Notes: a model not told the origin generated them from the letters alone. Shown: positions 1-6,041, counted from the stretch's first letter. The stretch: DNA of 9,054 nt from JAPUDQ01 sp964552765 (GCA_964552765.1 CAZKIA010000025.1:1-9054), one strand, 5' to 3'. A program made the numbers and translations.

Positions 1-47
1 ATTGCCGGGATGAGAACCCGATTTCCTAACCGTTAGAAGACGGGGCC
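1..47 (-). tRNA. tRNA-Glu(CTC), 5' part; 3' part lies beyond the window edge
   Basis: On the minus strand the gene begins at 47 with acceptor strand GGCCCCG, then T8 and a D arm with stem TTCT/GGAA around AACGGTTA. The anticodon arm follows, TCGGG-TTCTCAT-CCCGG, with anticodon CTC at 14-12, then the first variable-loop bases CAAT at the window edge. The GGCCCCG start, D arm and CTC anticodon identify a glutamate tRNA reading GAG. The T arm and the 3' acceptor strand, expected to contain CGGGGCC, cannot be seen. A perfect TATAAT box ends about 11 nt before the tRNA 5' end. The same 47 bases occur again at 182-228, where no 3' half follows. I infer that this copy is the functional one, but only the sequence beyond the edge can show it. 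Confidence 0.72.
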
Positions 48-55
48 AGGTCACA
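1..55 (-). repeat. 55-bp direct repeat, copy A (8 nt leader plus tRNA-Glu 5' half)
   Basis: This stretch is identical to 182-236. On the minus strand it starts with the leader TGTGACCT, followed by the first 47 nt of tRNA-Glu. The identity ends sharply between 55 and 56, where copy A has t and copy B has g. The left limit is unknown because the window starts inside the repeat. Start-to-start distance is 181 bp. Confidence 0.95.
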
Positions 56-57
56 TA

Positions 58-86
58 ATTATACTGTAAAGCTTTTATATTGGGAA
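58..86 (-). promoter_or_regulatory. Promoter for tRNA-Glu copy A
   Basis: On the minus strand there is a perfect -10 box TATAAT (63-58) and a weak -35 box TTCCCA (86-81), separated by 17 bp. Transcription should start near 51, about 4 nt before the tRNA 5' end at 47. The promoter lies outside the 55-bp repeat, so it differs from the promoter of copy B. Confidence 0.55.
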
Positions 87-98
87 TCGACTCACCTT

Positions 99-174
99 TG
101 GCGAGCCCGTCGCCACATCTTTGCAAGCACAGCTTGCAAGAGTGGACTCCCTTGCAACGAGCCACTGGCTCGTT
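99..174. repeat. Cluster of three perfect short inverted repeats
   Basis: Three perfect hairpins lie in 76 bp: 156-174 (AACGAGCC, loop 3, GGCTCGTT), 121-139 (TTGCAAGC, loop 3, GCTTGCAA) and 99-115 (TGGCGA, loop 5, TCGCCA). The hexamer TTGCAA occurs three times (121-126, 134-139, 152-157), so alternative pairings are possible. None of the hairpins is followed by a T run in either direction, so they do not look like intrinsic terminators. The cluster fills the space between the two tRNA-Glu 5' halves and would form the 3' part of any RNA started upstream of copy B. I recognise no known RNA family in it. Confidence 0.7.
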
Positions 175-181
175 TCACCCT

Positions 182-228
182 ATTGCCGGGATGAGAACCC
201 GATTTCCTAACCGTTAGAAGACGGGGCC
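182..228 (-). pseudogene. tRNA-Glu(CTC) 5' half without a 3' half
   Basis: These 47 bases are identical to the visible tRNA-Glu at 1-47: acceptor GGCCCCG starting at 228, D arm, and anticodon arm with CTC at 195-193, ending at CAAT. Instead of a T arm and the 3' acceptor strand CGGGGCC, the minus strand continues with AGGGTGAAACG and the hairpin cluster. No CGGGGCC exists on the minus strand between here and copy A, so the acceptor stem cannot close. A good promoter lies just upstream, so the half is probably transcribed. It may be a remnant left by insertion into, or duplication of, the tRNA gene, or part of a longer non-coding RNA. The sequence does not decide between these. Confidence 0.7.
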
Positions 229-236
229 AGGTCACA
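182..236 (-). repeat. 55-bp direct repeat, copy B
   Basis: Identical to 1-55, including the 8-nt leader TGTGACCT before the tRNA start. Together the two copies flank a 126-bp segment (56-181). Confidence 0.95.
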
Positions 237-251
237 GTAAAGTACCGAAAA

Positions 252-280
252 ACTATACCAAAACAGAGACGGGTTGTCCA
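252..280 (-). promoter_or_regulatory. Promoter upstream of the orphan tRNA-Glu half
   Basis: On the minus strand there is -35 TGGACA (280-275), a 17-bp spacer, and -10 TATAGT (257-252) with an upstream TGG that fits an extended -10. The predicted start is near 245, about 17 nt before the tRNA-like 5' end at 228. It lies just after the stop codon of the response regulator, in the same direction. Confidence 0.6.
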
Positions 281-299
281 GAGATGGTAGCGCGGGCTG

Positions 300-680
300 C
301 TACAGCTCTTTGATAATTTCGATCAGTTTACGAGGTGTGATATCGGCCTTAATCAGGTAACCATCAGCTCTACTCTCCATTGCAAGGCGTGATTCATCAT
401 CTTGCTCGAAGTTGGTAAGGATAATCACGCGACTATTTGGTATCTTATCTACGTCGCCACTACGTAAGCGGTTGAGTACATCAGTGCCTTGAGCTTCGGG
501 AAGCATAATATCGAGCAGAATAAGGTCATAGGATTTGGTGGTAGCAGCCGAAAATCCTTGTGTACCACTCACGACCCAGTCGACTTCATATCCTTCACGT
601 TTGAGGCTACGAACATACATTTCGCCAATAAAGCGATCATCTTCGATGATAAGGATTGTGCGTATCGGGGTTGCCATCAT
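300..680 (-). CDS. Receiver-only (CheY-like) response regulator
   Basis: A 126-residue protein made of one phosphoacceptor receiver domain. Visible key residues are the acidic pocket E13-D14-D15, the phosphorylated aspartate D57 in LLDIMLP, the switch threonine T89 in ILTN and the conserved lysine K111 in LIKAD. It ends right after the last receiver helix and has no DNA-binding or enzymatic output domain. In such proteins phosphorylation usually changes contacts with a partner, as in CheY or Spo0F, rather than DNA binding. The gene starts inside the stop codon of the kinase gene (TAATG), so the two are translationally coupled and the kinase is its likely phosphodonor. A second ATG follows directly, so the true start may be at 677. 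The downstream partner is not visible here. Confidence 0.93.
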   Translation of the reverse strand: MMATPIRTILIIEDDRFIGEMYVRSLKREGYEVDWVVSGTQGFSAATTKSYDLILLDIMLPEAQGTDVLNRLRSGDVDKIPNSRVIILTNFEQDDESRLAMESRADGYLIKADITPRKLIEIIKEL

Positions 681-2182
681 TATCCACTTACCTTTCCGTG
701 ATTTTTTATCCAGCCGCTAGATGTTTCTATAATTCCTGCGTTACCATTATTACCCGCCGCGAGCTTCTCTGCAACTGTTGAATAGATAGGGACAGTAAAT
801 GAAAACGTTGATCCCTCGCCTTCACGAGATGAAACGCTGATTTGACCGCCATGTGATTCAACGATACCCCGGCTAATATAGAGGCCGAGACCAGTACCAG
901 ATACATTTTCACGCGAGCGGTGAGAGCGGTAGAATTTTGAGAACAGACCGTTTAGTACGCTAGGCGGCATACCGATACCATGATCCTGGACTGAACAGCG
1001 TACAAAATTACCATCAACGGCTGCCGTGACTTCAATCGTTCCGCCTTCGGGGCTATATTTGATAGCATTGTCGATAAGATTGGCCATGACTTCGGTGAGG
1101 CTATTACGATCGGCAGCGATTGTCGGTAGATCATCAGGGATGGCGACAGTGAGTAGTCGATGTTGTGTGCGAGCACGCAATTGAACATCATCTTCAATAG
1201 TGCCGTAGACATGACTAAGGTGATCTTCTGTCAAATGGAGTTTTAGGTGTCGACGGTCATACTTTGCAACATTCAGAATATTATTAACATAACCACTAAG
1301 TCGAGATGCCGACACATCAAGGCGATCGATCAATATCTTTTGATCCCCTTGTAGCAGCGGTGCAAGCTCATCGCTGAGGACATCGAGGTACCCGCGAATG
1401 ATTGTGATAGGCCCTCGTAGCTCGTGTGCAGCGACAGATATAAAATCAATAGCTTCTTGGTCTTCGCTGTAGGCTTCCGTTCGATCAATTGTGACAATAC
1501 GTGTCTCAATGCCATTTTGGGCATCCTTCTCGTATAGTGCTAGTACGTCATAAAAACGCCGTTCGGAGCGCTCAGGGATATCGTCGGATATGCGATCCCA
1601 AAATTTCTGATCAACTACTTTACTCGCCTGAGCTGATTCTAGCCAGGCCGTCAGCGTATGGTCGCCACTAAATTTTAATTTAACAGTGGTGATACCCTGG
1701 GAATTAGTGACGACAGGTGCTCGTGAGTTGGCATAGACGACCGCGCCCGCAGCATCAAGTCCGATAATCCCGCACGGTAATGTTTCCCCTATCGAATTAT
1801 CGACGGTGCTTACTTCTGCTTCTGGTTGTGCGCTGGCGAGTCCATAGATTGTTTGAATCATCGTCTTGAGGCCAGTTTTTTCATGGCGTGGTTCATTCAT
1901 TCGGGGTGGCACTACGTCATTAGCCTGATTTGATACTTGAGTAATGGCGCGTGTTAGCATATCAAGTGGCTCGAGGGCATAGCGCAGTACAATTATCAGC
2001 GCAAATACCTGCAAGAGTACTACGGGCAGCATAATAAGGATCAATATTTGCAAAAAAGGAAATCCTAACTGCAGCAAGAGAATTGCCAGTGAGAGATTGA
2101 CGGCGAGAAGCATCCCTGCCGCGACAAGCTTTATGCGCCCGACATGAGCTTTAAAATAATCAGCCAGTCGAATAGTTTTCAT
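680..2182 (-). CDS. Membrane histidine kinase with minimal external loop
   Basis: A 500-residue sensor kinase. Two membrane helices (about 17-39 and 44-66) are joined by only a few residues (GFPF), so there is no external sensor domain. A short HAMP-like linker (about 67-118) follows, then a PAS-like region (about 130-235). The dimerisation/phosphoacceptor domain has the H box VAAHELRGP with H253. The ATP-binding domain has an N box with N368 and N372, DHGIG from 400, an F box near 416 and GTGLGL at 429-434. The start at 2182 is preferred over one 14 codons upstream because it forms an ATGA overlap with the YerB stop and has a Shine-Dalgarno GAGGTG 10 nt upstream. It probably phosphorylates the receiver protein encoded immediately downstream. 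The signal it senses is unknown; kinases of this layout often sense through the membrane or a membrane partner. Confidence 0.93.
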   Translation of the reverse strand: MKTIRLADYFKAHVGRIKLVAAGMLLAVNLSLAILLLQLGFPFLQILILIMLPVVLLQVFALIIVLRYALEPLDMLTRAITQVSNQANDVVPPRMNEPRHEKTGLKTMIQTIYGLASAQPEAEVSTVDNSIGETLPCGIIGLDAAGAVVYANSRAPVVTNSQGITTVKLKFSGDHTLTAWLESAQASKVVDQKFWDRISDDIPERSERRFYDVLALYEKDAQNGIETRIVTIDRTEAYSEDQEAIDFISVAAHELRGPITIIRGYLDVLSDELAPLLQGDQKILIDRLDVSASRLSGYVNNILNVAKYDRRHLKLHLTEDHLSHVYGTIEDDVQLRARTQHRLLTVAIPDDLPTIAADRNSLTEVMANLIDNAIKYSPEGGTIEVTAAVDGNFVRCSVQDHGIGMPPSVLNGLFSKFYRSHRSRENVSGTGLGLYISRGIVESHGGQISVSSREGEGSTFSFTVPIYSTVAEKLAAGNNGNAGIIETSSGWIKNHGKVSG

Positions 2183-3366
2183 TGCCAGGTGACACCTCGA
2201 TTGTTTGCCAGTGCCGTGATCCATGTCTGTCCGCGATTAAGGGCAATCTCCTTGCCATCAGCTCCTGTTAGAACGAGTCGTGACGTTTCGGCCTCGCGTG
2301 ACCAGGTACATTCATTGACGAGACCATCCTGAAAGACATAGGCGCTACCACTCCCTGTCGTTGTAATCTGCTCACGATAGCCATCTTCCATCTCGATAGA
2401 CATGGGGACTTTGAGGGCGACAACAACTTTTGGCGTAATAATCCCTGCCTCGCGGTCAGTGTGATCAGTCCCGCCTTGCGAACGTTTATAGGTATTGCTA
2501 TCAGGTTGATAGGCATATTCTACGTGGAATTGGCCACTGGAGATATCGATAGCGATAGTATTTCCCTGGATACCTTTTTTTCGGGCCTCGGCAATTGCCG
2601 CTGGTTTGGCTTCATCTTTACGCAAAAAGCCCTGAAAGGTGCTTGAGGTCTTGCCTTTGCTGGTAGCCAGCGCATCGATTTTATCAAAGTTTGTATAGAC
2701 ATTGTGCGGGGCGACTCGGTCGTTAGTGCGCCAGTAGCTACCAGCATTAAAAAATTGATCAAGATCAGTCCCGTAGCTGCCACTTCGAATCATTGAGAGA
2801 GCCCGCTGGCTCCCACCAACATGGACAACCGCCGGGTCATAGGCACTCGCCCATTGCACATAGTATGGTCGCACGCTACGCACAGGCCCGATCAGACCCG
2901 GCCGTGATTCTTGATACAGTGCGATAAATCGTGTAATGCCTCCTTCAGCTATCGCTTCATAGATAACACCGCCATCTTTGAGGCCAGATTGCGGCCGTGC
3001 TTCAGGGCTATTCTCTATCATAATCGCCGTCACCGGGCGCTTCGATGCCGCCTCGGTCGTTTCAAGTCCAGTTAAGGGAGAGTAGATTTTGTGTACAGGC
3101 TTTGGCTTGATGGTAGCGACAGTATTGGGCACGGTGGGTTCTCGGTGGCTAGCCAGCAACGCAATCAAACCGCCACCAACAATAATGATAGCCGCCAGGG
3201 CTATGACAAAGTATTTTTTCTTAAACGGTTCTATCAATGAGGCAAGGCGAGATTTTCTCCGTGAGGTAATTGAACCATACGTATCAGTCGATGTATCTAG
3301 TGAATCATCTTGAGATTGTATCTCGACGTCGGTTGCTACGGGCGTATTTTTGTGTCGCTTGAGCAT
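2179..3366 (-). CDS. YerB-like DUF3048 membrane-anchored protein
   Basis: A 395-residue protein. Residues 1-51 form a polar, basic cytoplasmic tail, 52-72 one membrane helix, and the rest is predicted outside. The outer part has the DUF3048 signature: SPLTGL at 96-101, RPVTAIMIENSPEARPQSGL at 110-129, EGGITRF at 141-147, then IGPVRSVRPYY and HVGGS (183-187). A C-terminal DUF3048_C-like part near the end includes ALNRGQTWI. The family is named for Bacillus subtilis YerB; its biochemical role is poorly known. The gene opens an operon with the kinase and response regulator, with an ATGA overlap into the kinase gene, so it may supply the external sensing part that the kinase lacks. That link is inference. 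No Shine-Dalgarno precedes the ATG, and an extended -10 box lies 6 nt upstream, which suggests leaderless translation. Confidence 0.88.
   Translation of the reverse strand: MLKRHKNTPVATDVEIQSQDDSLDTSTDTYGSITSRRKSRLASLIEPFKKKYFVIALAAIIIVGGGLIALLASHREPTVPNTVATIKPKPVHKIYSPLTGLETTEAASKRPVTAIMIENSPEARPQSGLKDGGVIYEAIAEGGITRFIALYQESRPGLIGPVRSVRPYYVQWASAYDPAVVHVGGSQRALSMIRSGSYGTDLDQFFNAGSYWRTNDRVAPHNVYTNFDKIDALATSKGKTSSTFQGFLRKDEAKPAAIAEARKKGIQGNTIAIDISSGQFHVEYAYQPDSNTYKRSQGGTDHTDREAGIITPKVVVALKVPMSIEMEDGYREQITTTGSGSAYVFQDGLVNECTWSREAETSRLVLTGADGKEIALNRGQTWITALANNRGVTWQ
2193..2198 (-). promoter_or_regulatory. Ribosome binding site that sets the kinase start
   Basis: GAGGTG on the minus strand, 10 nt before the ATG at 2182, inside the end of the upstream YerB-like gene. 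It supports the 500-residue start over the 514-residue one. Confidence 0.6.
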
Positions 3367-3372
3367 AGAGGC

Positions 3373-3381
3373 AGTATAGCA
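3373..3381 (-). promoter_or_regulatory. Extended -10 promoter of the YerB-kinase-regulator operon
   Basis: TGCTATACT on the minus strand is a perfect extended -10 motif (TGN then TATACT). The hexamer ends 6 nt before the YerB ATG at 3366, so transcription should start at or beside the A of the start codon. No convincing -35 box is seen, as is usual for extended -10 promoters. It lies in the 53-bp gap after gltX. Confidence 0.65.
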
Positions 3382-3419
3382 AAAAGCTTATGGATAATCT
3401 ATGTAATTGGTAGCGAGAA

Positions 3420-4973
3420 TCACTGGGCGTGAGATGATGCCAGGGCAGCATTCAAGCGAGAAAGCGTTTGCTCGCGGCCGAGCAATGCTAGCGTGTCATG
3501 CAATTGGGGGCTAAATGGCGCCCAGGTAGTTACGACCCGGATAAGTCCAAAAAGGATAGCCGGCTTATGGCCAGTGGTTGCGAGTAGATCATTGAGGCGC
3601 GCTTGCAAGGTCTCAGGCGTCCAGTCGGTAAGCGTTGCTAAGGAATCGTGTGTTGTTTGAATGATTGAGGTGATTTCACTTCGTTCGAGTTTTTTGAGCT
3701 GTTTATTCTCTGTTACAAGCGCCCAATTTTCGCGTGGTTCAGTAAAAAAGTAATCCGTCAAAAGCGGCAAATCAGCCAATGTCTTGAGCCGATCCTGAAC
3801 AAGCATGAGGACACTTTTTTGATAGGTGGGGTCGGCATTTTTTGCGCTGTCTGGCCAAAATGTTTCGACACGTGCGTACAGATCATCACTATCAAGCCCG
3901 CGGATAAACTGGCCGTTCATCCAGAGTAGACGTTTTTCATCAAAGCGTGCGCCACTGCGCTGCACTCGATCAAGTGAGAATTTTGCGATCAGCTCATCCT
4001 TGGTAAATACTTCTTGTTCGGTGCCATCGTTCCAGCCGAGCGTCGCAATAAAGCTCATCATTGTCTCGGGTAAAAAGCCTTCTCGGATATAGTCTAGTAT
4101 GTCTTTGGCACCATCGCGTTTACCGAGTTTTTTGTTGCCCTGTTCGTTTAAGATATGCGGCATGTGGGCGAATACTGGAAGAGGAGCCCGCCCCTCTGCT
4201 TGCTCGCGAAGTAAATTCACAAGCGGCGCTTCTCCCCCTGAAGCGACAGTGGTGCTGTCGTTCTGTGCGTCTGTCTTTAAGTTCGGTGCTTGAGCCATGT
4301 CGTACCCTAAGGCTTCGTAGAGGTTCAGGTAGTTGGGCATGCTCGAGATAAATTCTTGGCCACGGATAATGTGCGTGACTGCCATCTCGGCGTCATCAAC
4401 GATGTGGCAAAAGTTATAGGTCGGAAACCCATCGGATTTAAATAGGATAAAATCATCAATTACTTCTGGCCCTGTCGAGAGAGTTCCCATGACAGCATCG
4501 TGCCACGTGTAGGCTCTAGGCTCAGATTTAAAACGAAGTGGCATCGTGCCGTCCCAGGCAGGTGGATCTTCTGGCCGATGGTTGCGGTAAAGAAAGGGCT
4601 GTTTGATAGCCTGCGCTTGTTCACGAAAGGCCTGAACTTGCTCGGGTGTGTACGGATCAGCGTAGGCTCGCCCAGCATCGATCAGCTTTTGGGCCCAGCG
4701 ACGATAGATAGCGAGCCGCTCAGACTGAATATAGGGTGCATGGGGGCCACCTTTTTGGAAGCCTTCATCCCATTCGATATTAAGTGTCTGCAGTGTTTTG
4801 ACTAGATGGTTGGCTGCACCCTCGACTTCTCTGTTTTTGTCAGTGTCCTCCAGGCGCAGTATAAAGGTACCGTTACCATGACGAGCGACTAGATAGGCGA
4901 ATAAGGCAGTCCGAATATTACCGACATGCTGAAAGCCAGTTGGGCTGGGCGCGAAGCGAGTACGAATAGTCAT
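3420..4973 (-). CDS. gltX: Glutamyl-tRNA synthetase
   Basis: A 517-residue class I synthetase that attaches glutamate to tRNA-Glu (and, in bacteria without GlnRS, often to tRNA-Gln). The N-terminus has RFAPSPTG and the HIGH motif as HVGN at 16-19; the second signature is KLGKR at 282-286, a variant of KLSKR. The C-terminal third is the helical anticodon-binding region. Start: an ORF start 12 codons upstream is rejected because the usual N-terminus begins at MTIRTRFAPSPTG and the extra codons overlap the promoter. An unusual feature is about 35 extra residues (roughly 231-265) between EALGYDMAQAP and PVFAHMP, where family members normally have only a few. That stretch is encoded by inverted repeats. 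The frame stays open through the insert and both motifs are kept, so the enzyme is probably active. A tRNA-Glu gene lies in the same window. Confidence 0.96.
   Translation of the reverse strand: MTIRTRFAPSPTGFQHVGNIRTALFAYLVARHGNGTFILRLEDTDKNREVEGAANHLVKTLQTLNIEWDEGFQKGGPHAPYIQSERLAIYRRWAQKLIDAGRAYADPYTPEQVQAFREQAQAIKQPFLYRNHRPEDPPAWDGTMPLRFKSEPRAYTWHDAVMGTLSTGPEVIDDFILFKSDGFPTYNFCHIVDDAEMAVTHIIRGQEFISSMPNYLNLYEALGYDMAQAPNLKTDAQNDSTTVASGGEAPLVNLLREQAEGRAPLPVFAHMPHILNEQGNKKLGKRDGAKDILDYIREGFLPETMMSFIATLGWNDGTEQEVFTKDELIAKFSLDRVQRSGARFDEKRLLWMNGQFIRGLDSDDLYARVETFWPDSAKNADPTYQKSVLMLVQDRLKTLADLPLLTDYFFTEPRENWALVTENKQLKKLERSEITSIIQTTHDSLATLTDWTPETLQARLNDLLATTGHKPAILFGLIRVVTTWAPFSPQLHDTLALLGREQTLSRLNAALASSHAQ
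4179..4286. repeat. In-frame palindromic insertion inside gltX
   Basis: This segment encodes gltX residues about 230-265, which are absent from typical GluRS sequences at this point. It holds four successive inverted repeats: 4180-4197 (AGAGG/CCTCT), 4198-4224 (GCTTG/CAAGC, loop 17), 4227-4245 (CGCTTC/GAAGCG, loop 7) and 4244-4260 (CGACAG/CTGTCG, loop 5). The total length is a multiple of three and the reading frame is kept. The arrangement resembles the palindromic elements known from Rickettsia that insert into protein genes in frame. The resemblance is in layout, not in recognised sequence. Confidence 0.55.
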
Positions 4974-4980
4974 AATATGT

Positions 4981-5009
4981 ATTCTATCGTCTCTGCGTGA
5001 ATAATCCAA
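4981..5009 (-). promoter_or_regulatory. gltX promoter, probably giving a leaderless mRNA
   Basis: On the minus strand: -35 TTGGAT (5009-5004), 17-bp spacer, -10 TAGAAT (4986-4981). The box ends 7 nt before the ATG at 4973, so transcription should begin at the start codon. No Shine-Dalgarno is present in the gap ACATATT. Confidence 0.6.
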
Positions 5010-5010
5010 A

Positions 5011-5049
5011 ATCAGCTACCAGCTATAAGCCACTAGCCATCAGCTATAA
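5011..5049. repeat. Short imperfect tandem repeat between gltX and the DUF4367-type gene
   Basis: On the minus strand TTATAGCTG occurs twice, 21 bp apart (5049-5041 and 5028-5020), with variants of TAGCTGRT and GGCTAGTGGC between. ATCAGCTA on the plus strand occurs at 5011-5018 and 5039-5046. The first unit supplies the TAG stop codon of the upstream membrane-protein gene. The run ends in TTTT, but I see no strong hairpin, so I do not call it a terminator. Confidence 0.6.
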
Positions 5050-6030
5050 ACTGTTGGCAATTTTGAGGATTTGCTCGGTTTTTAGCGGTGCATCACCTTT
5101 GAGGGTATAAAGCACACCGTGATTTACCCAGGCGGCATTTTGGCCGTAGGTGTAGACTGTGAGGCCTTGAGAGCTATTGATTGCATAGTCATCGGAGTGT
5201 TTTGCCACAAGATTATCGAGGACGCTCTGTGAATCCCACGTACTGCGCTTTTGAGTGATGTCATACCCGACAATGCCACCATTGGCAGCAAATTTGAGTG
5301 TGACAGTACCATCGTGATACGCCACCGGCCCATCAAAACGATAGCCACTTGGGGTGTAGGTAGGGTACGTTGCATCGACTCCAGCTTGGGCAGCCGCGAC
5401 CCGAACGGATAGATTTGGCATATTAATATAGGAGAGATAACCACCAAGAAGCATAACAGCAAAACACGCCGCCATCACTGAACTAACACGCTGAGGCATG
5501 CGATTCTTTTTAGCTTTAACGAGTTTCTTATTTGGCTGGGCTTCGGCAAGTTTTGAAGCAATCAAGTGCTCTTTGAGCTCGCGCGATGAGAGGGCTTTTG
5601 GCTTGGAAGCGCGTGTTTGTTGAGCGGCTGCGAATTTTTTGTGAGCAGCAGTAACGACCGCAGAGTGTGCATCAGCCTGCACAGGGCTAACGGGCTTTTT
5701 CTTCATCTCAGGATGTGGAGCAAATTTGGCGATCTGTGGACTACGTGTAACGGCAATGTGTTGACGAGTATTTTTGGCGGCATGGTCTTGTGGCCCTGAC
5801 GGTTTTTTGACGAGATCACGACGCAGTGTCATGCTATGGCGTGGTTTGTGTGGCTTCTTTGCCGTTATGCTACGAGTAGCCGATGGCGCTACTGTCTTAA
5901 CGGTGATCTTTGTTGATGTTTCTGCTGATTTACTTGCGGCTGGTTTTTTACTTGCGACACGATCAACAGGCAGTCCTGTGACTGTGTCGTAGTGTCGGCC
6001 ATTGATAAGAATAGTGCTTGTGCCCCTCAT
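5044..6030 (-). CDS. Membrane protein with basic tail and DUF4367-like outer domain
   Basis: A 328-residue protein. Residues 1-about 180 form a cytoplasmic region rich in Lys, Ala, Pro and His, opening with TILINGRHYDTVTGLPVDR. A membrane helix follows at about 186-202 (MAACFAVMLLGGYLSYI). The remaining 125 residues are outside and resemble DUF4367 domains (PSGYRFDGPVAYHDGTVTLK, then ITQKRSTWDSQSVLDN). DUF4367 also occurs in anti-sigma-like and lipoprotein-sorting-like proteins, but no function can be assigned from the sequence. An ATG 13 codons upstream (6069) is possible. The start at 6030 is preferred because AGAGGG lies 5 nt before it. The stop codon falls inside a short tandem repeat. 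It lies upstream of gltX in the same direction, but gltX has its own promoter. Confidence 0.8.
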   Translation of the reverse strand: MRGTSTILINGRHYDTVTGLPVDRVASKKPAASKSAETSTKITVKTVAPSATRSITAKKPHKPRHSMTLRRDLVKKPSGPQDHAAKNTRQHIAVTRSPQIAKFAPHPEMKKKPVSPVQADAHSAVVTAAHKKFAAAQQTRASKPKALSSRELKEHLIASKLAEAQPNKKLVKAKKNRMPQRVSSVMAACFAVMLLGGYLSYINMPNLSVRVAAAQAGVDATYPTYTPSGYRFDGPVAYHDGTVTLKFAANGGIVGYDITQKRSTWDSQSVLDNLVAKHSDDYAINSSQGLTVYTYGQNAAWVNHGVLYTLKGDAPLKTEQILKIANSL

Positions 6031-6035
6031 ATATT

Positions 6036-6041
6036 CCCTCT
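6036..6041 (-). promoter_or_regulatory. Ribosome binding site that sets the start at 6030
   Basis: AGAGGG on the minus strand, 5 nt before the ATG at 6030. The longer start at 6069 has no such site. Confidence 0.6.

Noticed and set aside
56..181. Intron inside tRNA-Glu after the anticodon arm
   Set aside because: No T arm or CGGGGCC acceptor strand follows within the spacer; the next thing is another 5' half. The segment is too short for a group I intron and lies outside the anticodon loop.
170..181. T-box motif or RNase P-like core (AGGGTGAAACG on the minus strand)
   Set aside because: Only about ten bases resemble either consensus. The T-box specifier stem and terminator, and the other conserved RNase P regions, are missing.
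1..236. CRISPR array (two 55-bp repeats with a spacer)
   Set aside because: Only two copies, the spacer is 126 bp, and the repeats are clearly a tRNA 5' half.
283..302. Intrinsic terminator after the response regulator
   Set aside because: GTAGC/GCTAC can pair but the stem is only 5 bp and no T run follows.
4061..4351. 96-residue plus-strand reading frame inside gltX
   Set aside because: It is antisense to a clearly coding gene, has no domain, and its length reflects the codon bias of gltX.
4974..5009. Longer gltX start (MDYSRRDDRIHI...)
   Set aside because: These codons overlap the -35 and -10 boxes and precede the canonical GluRS N-terminus.
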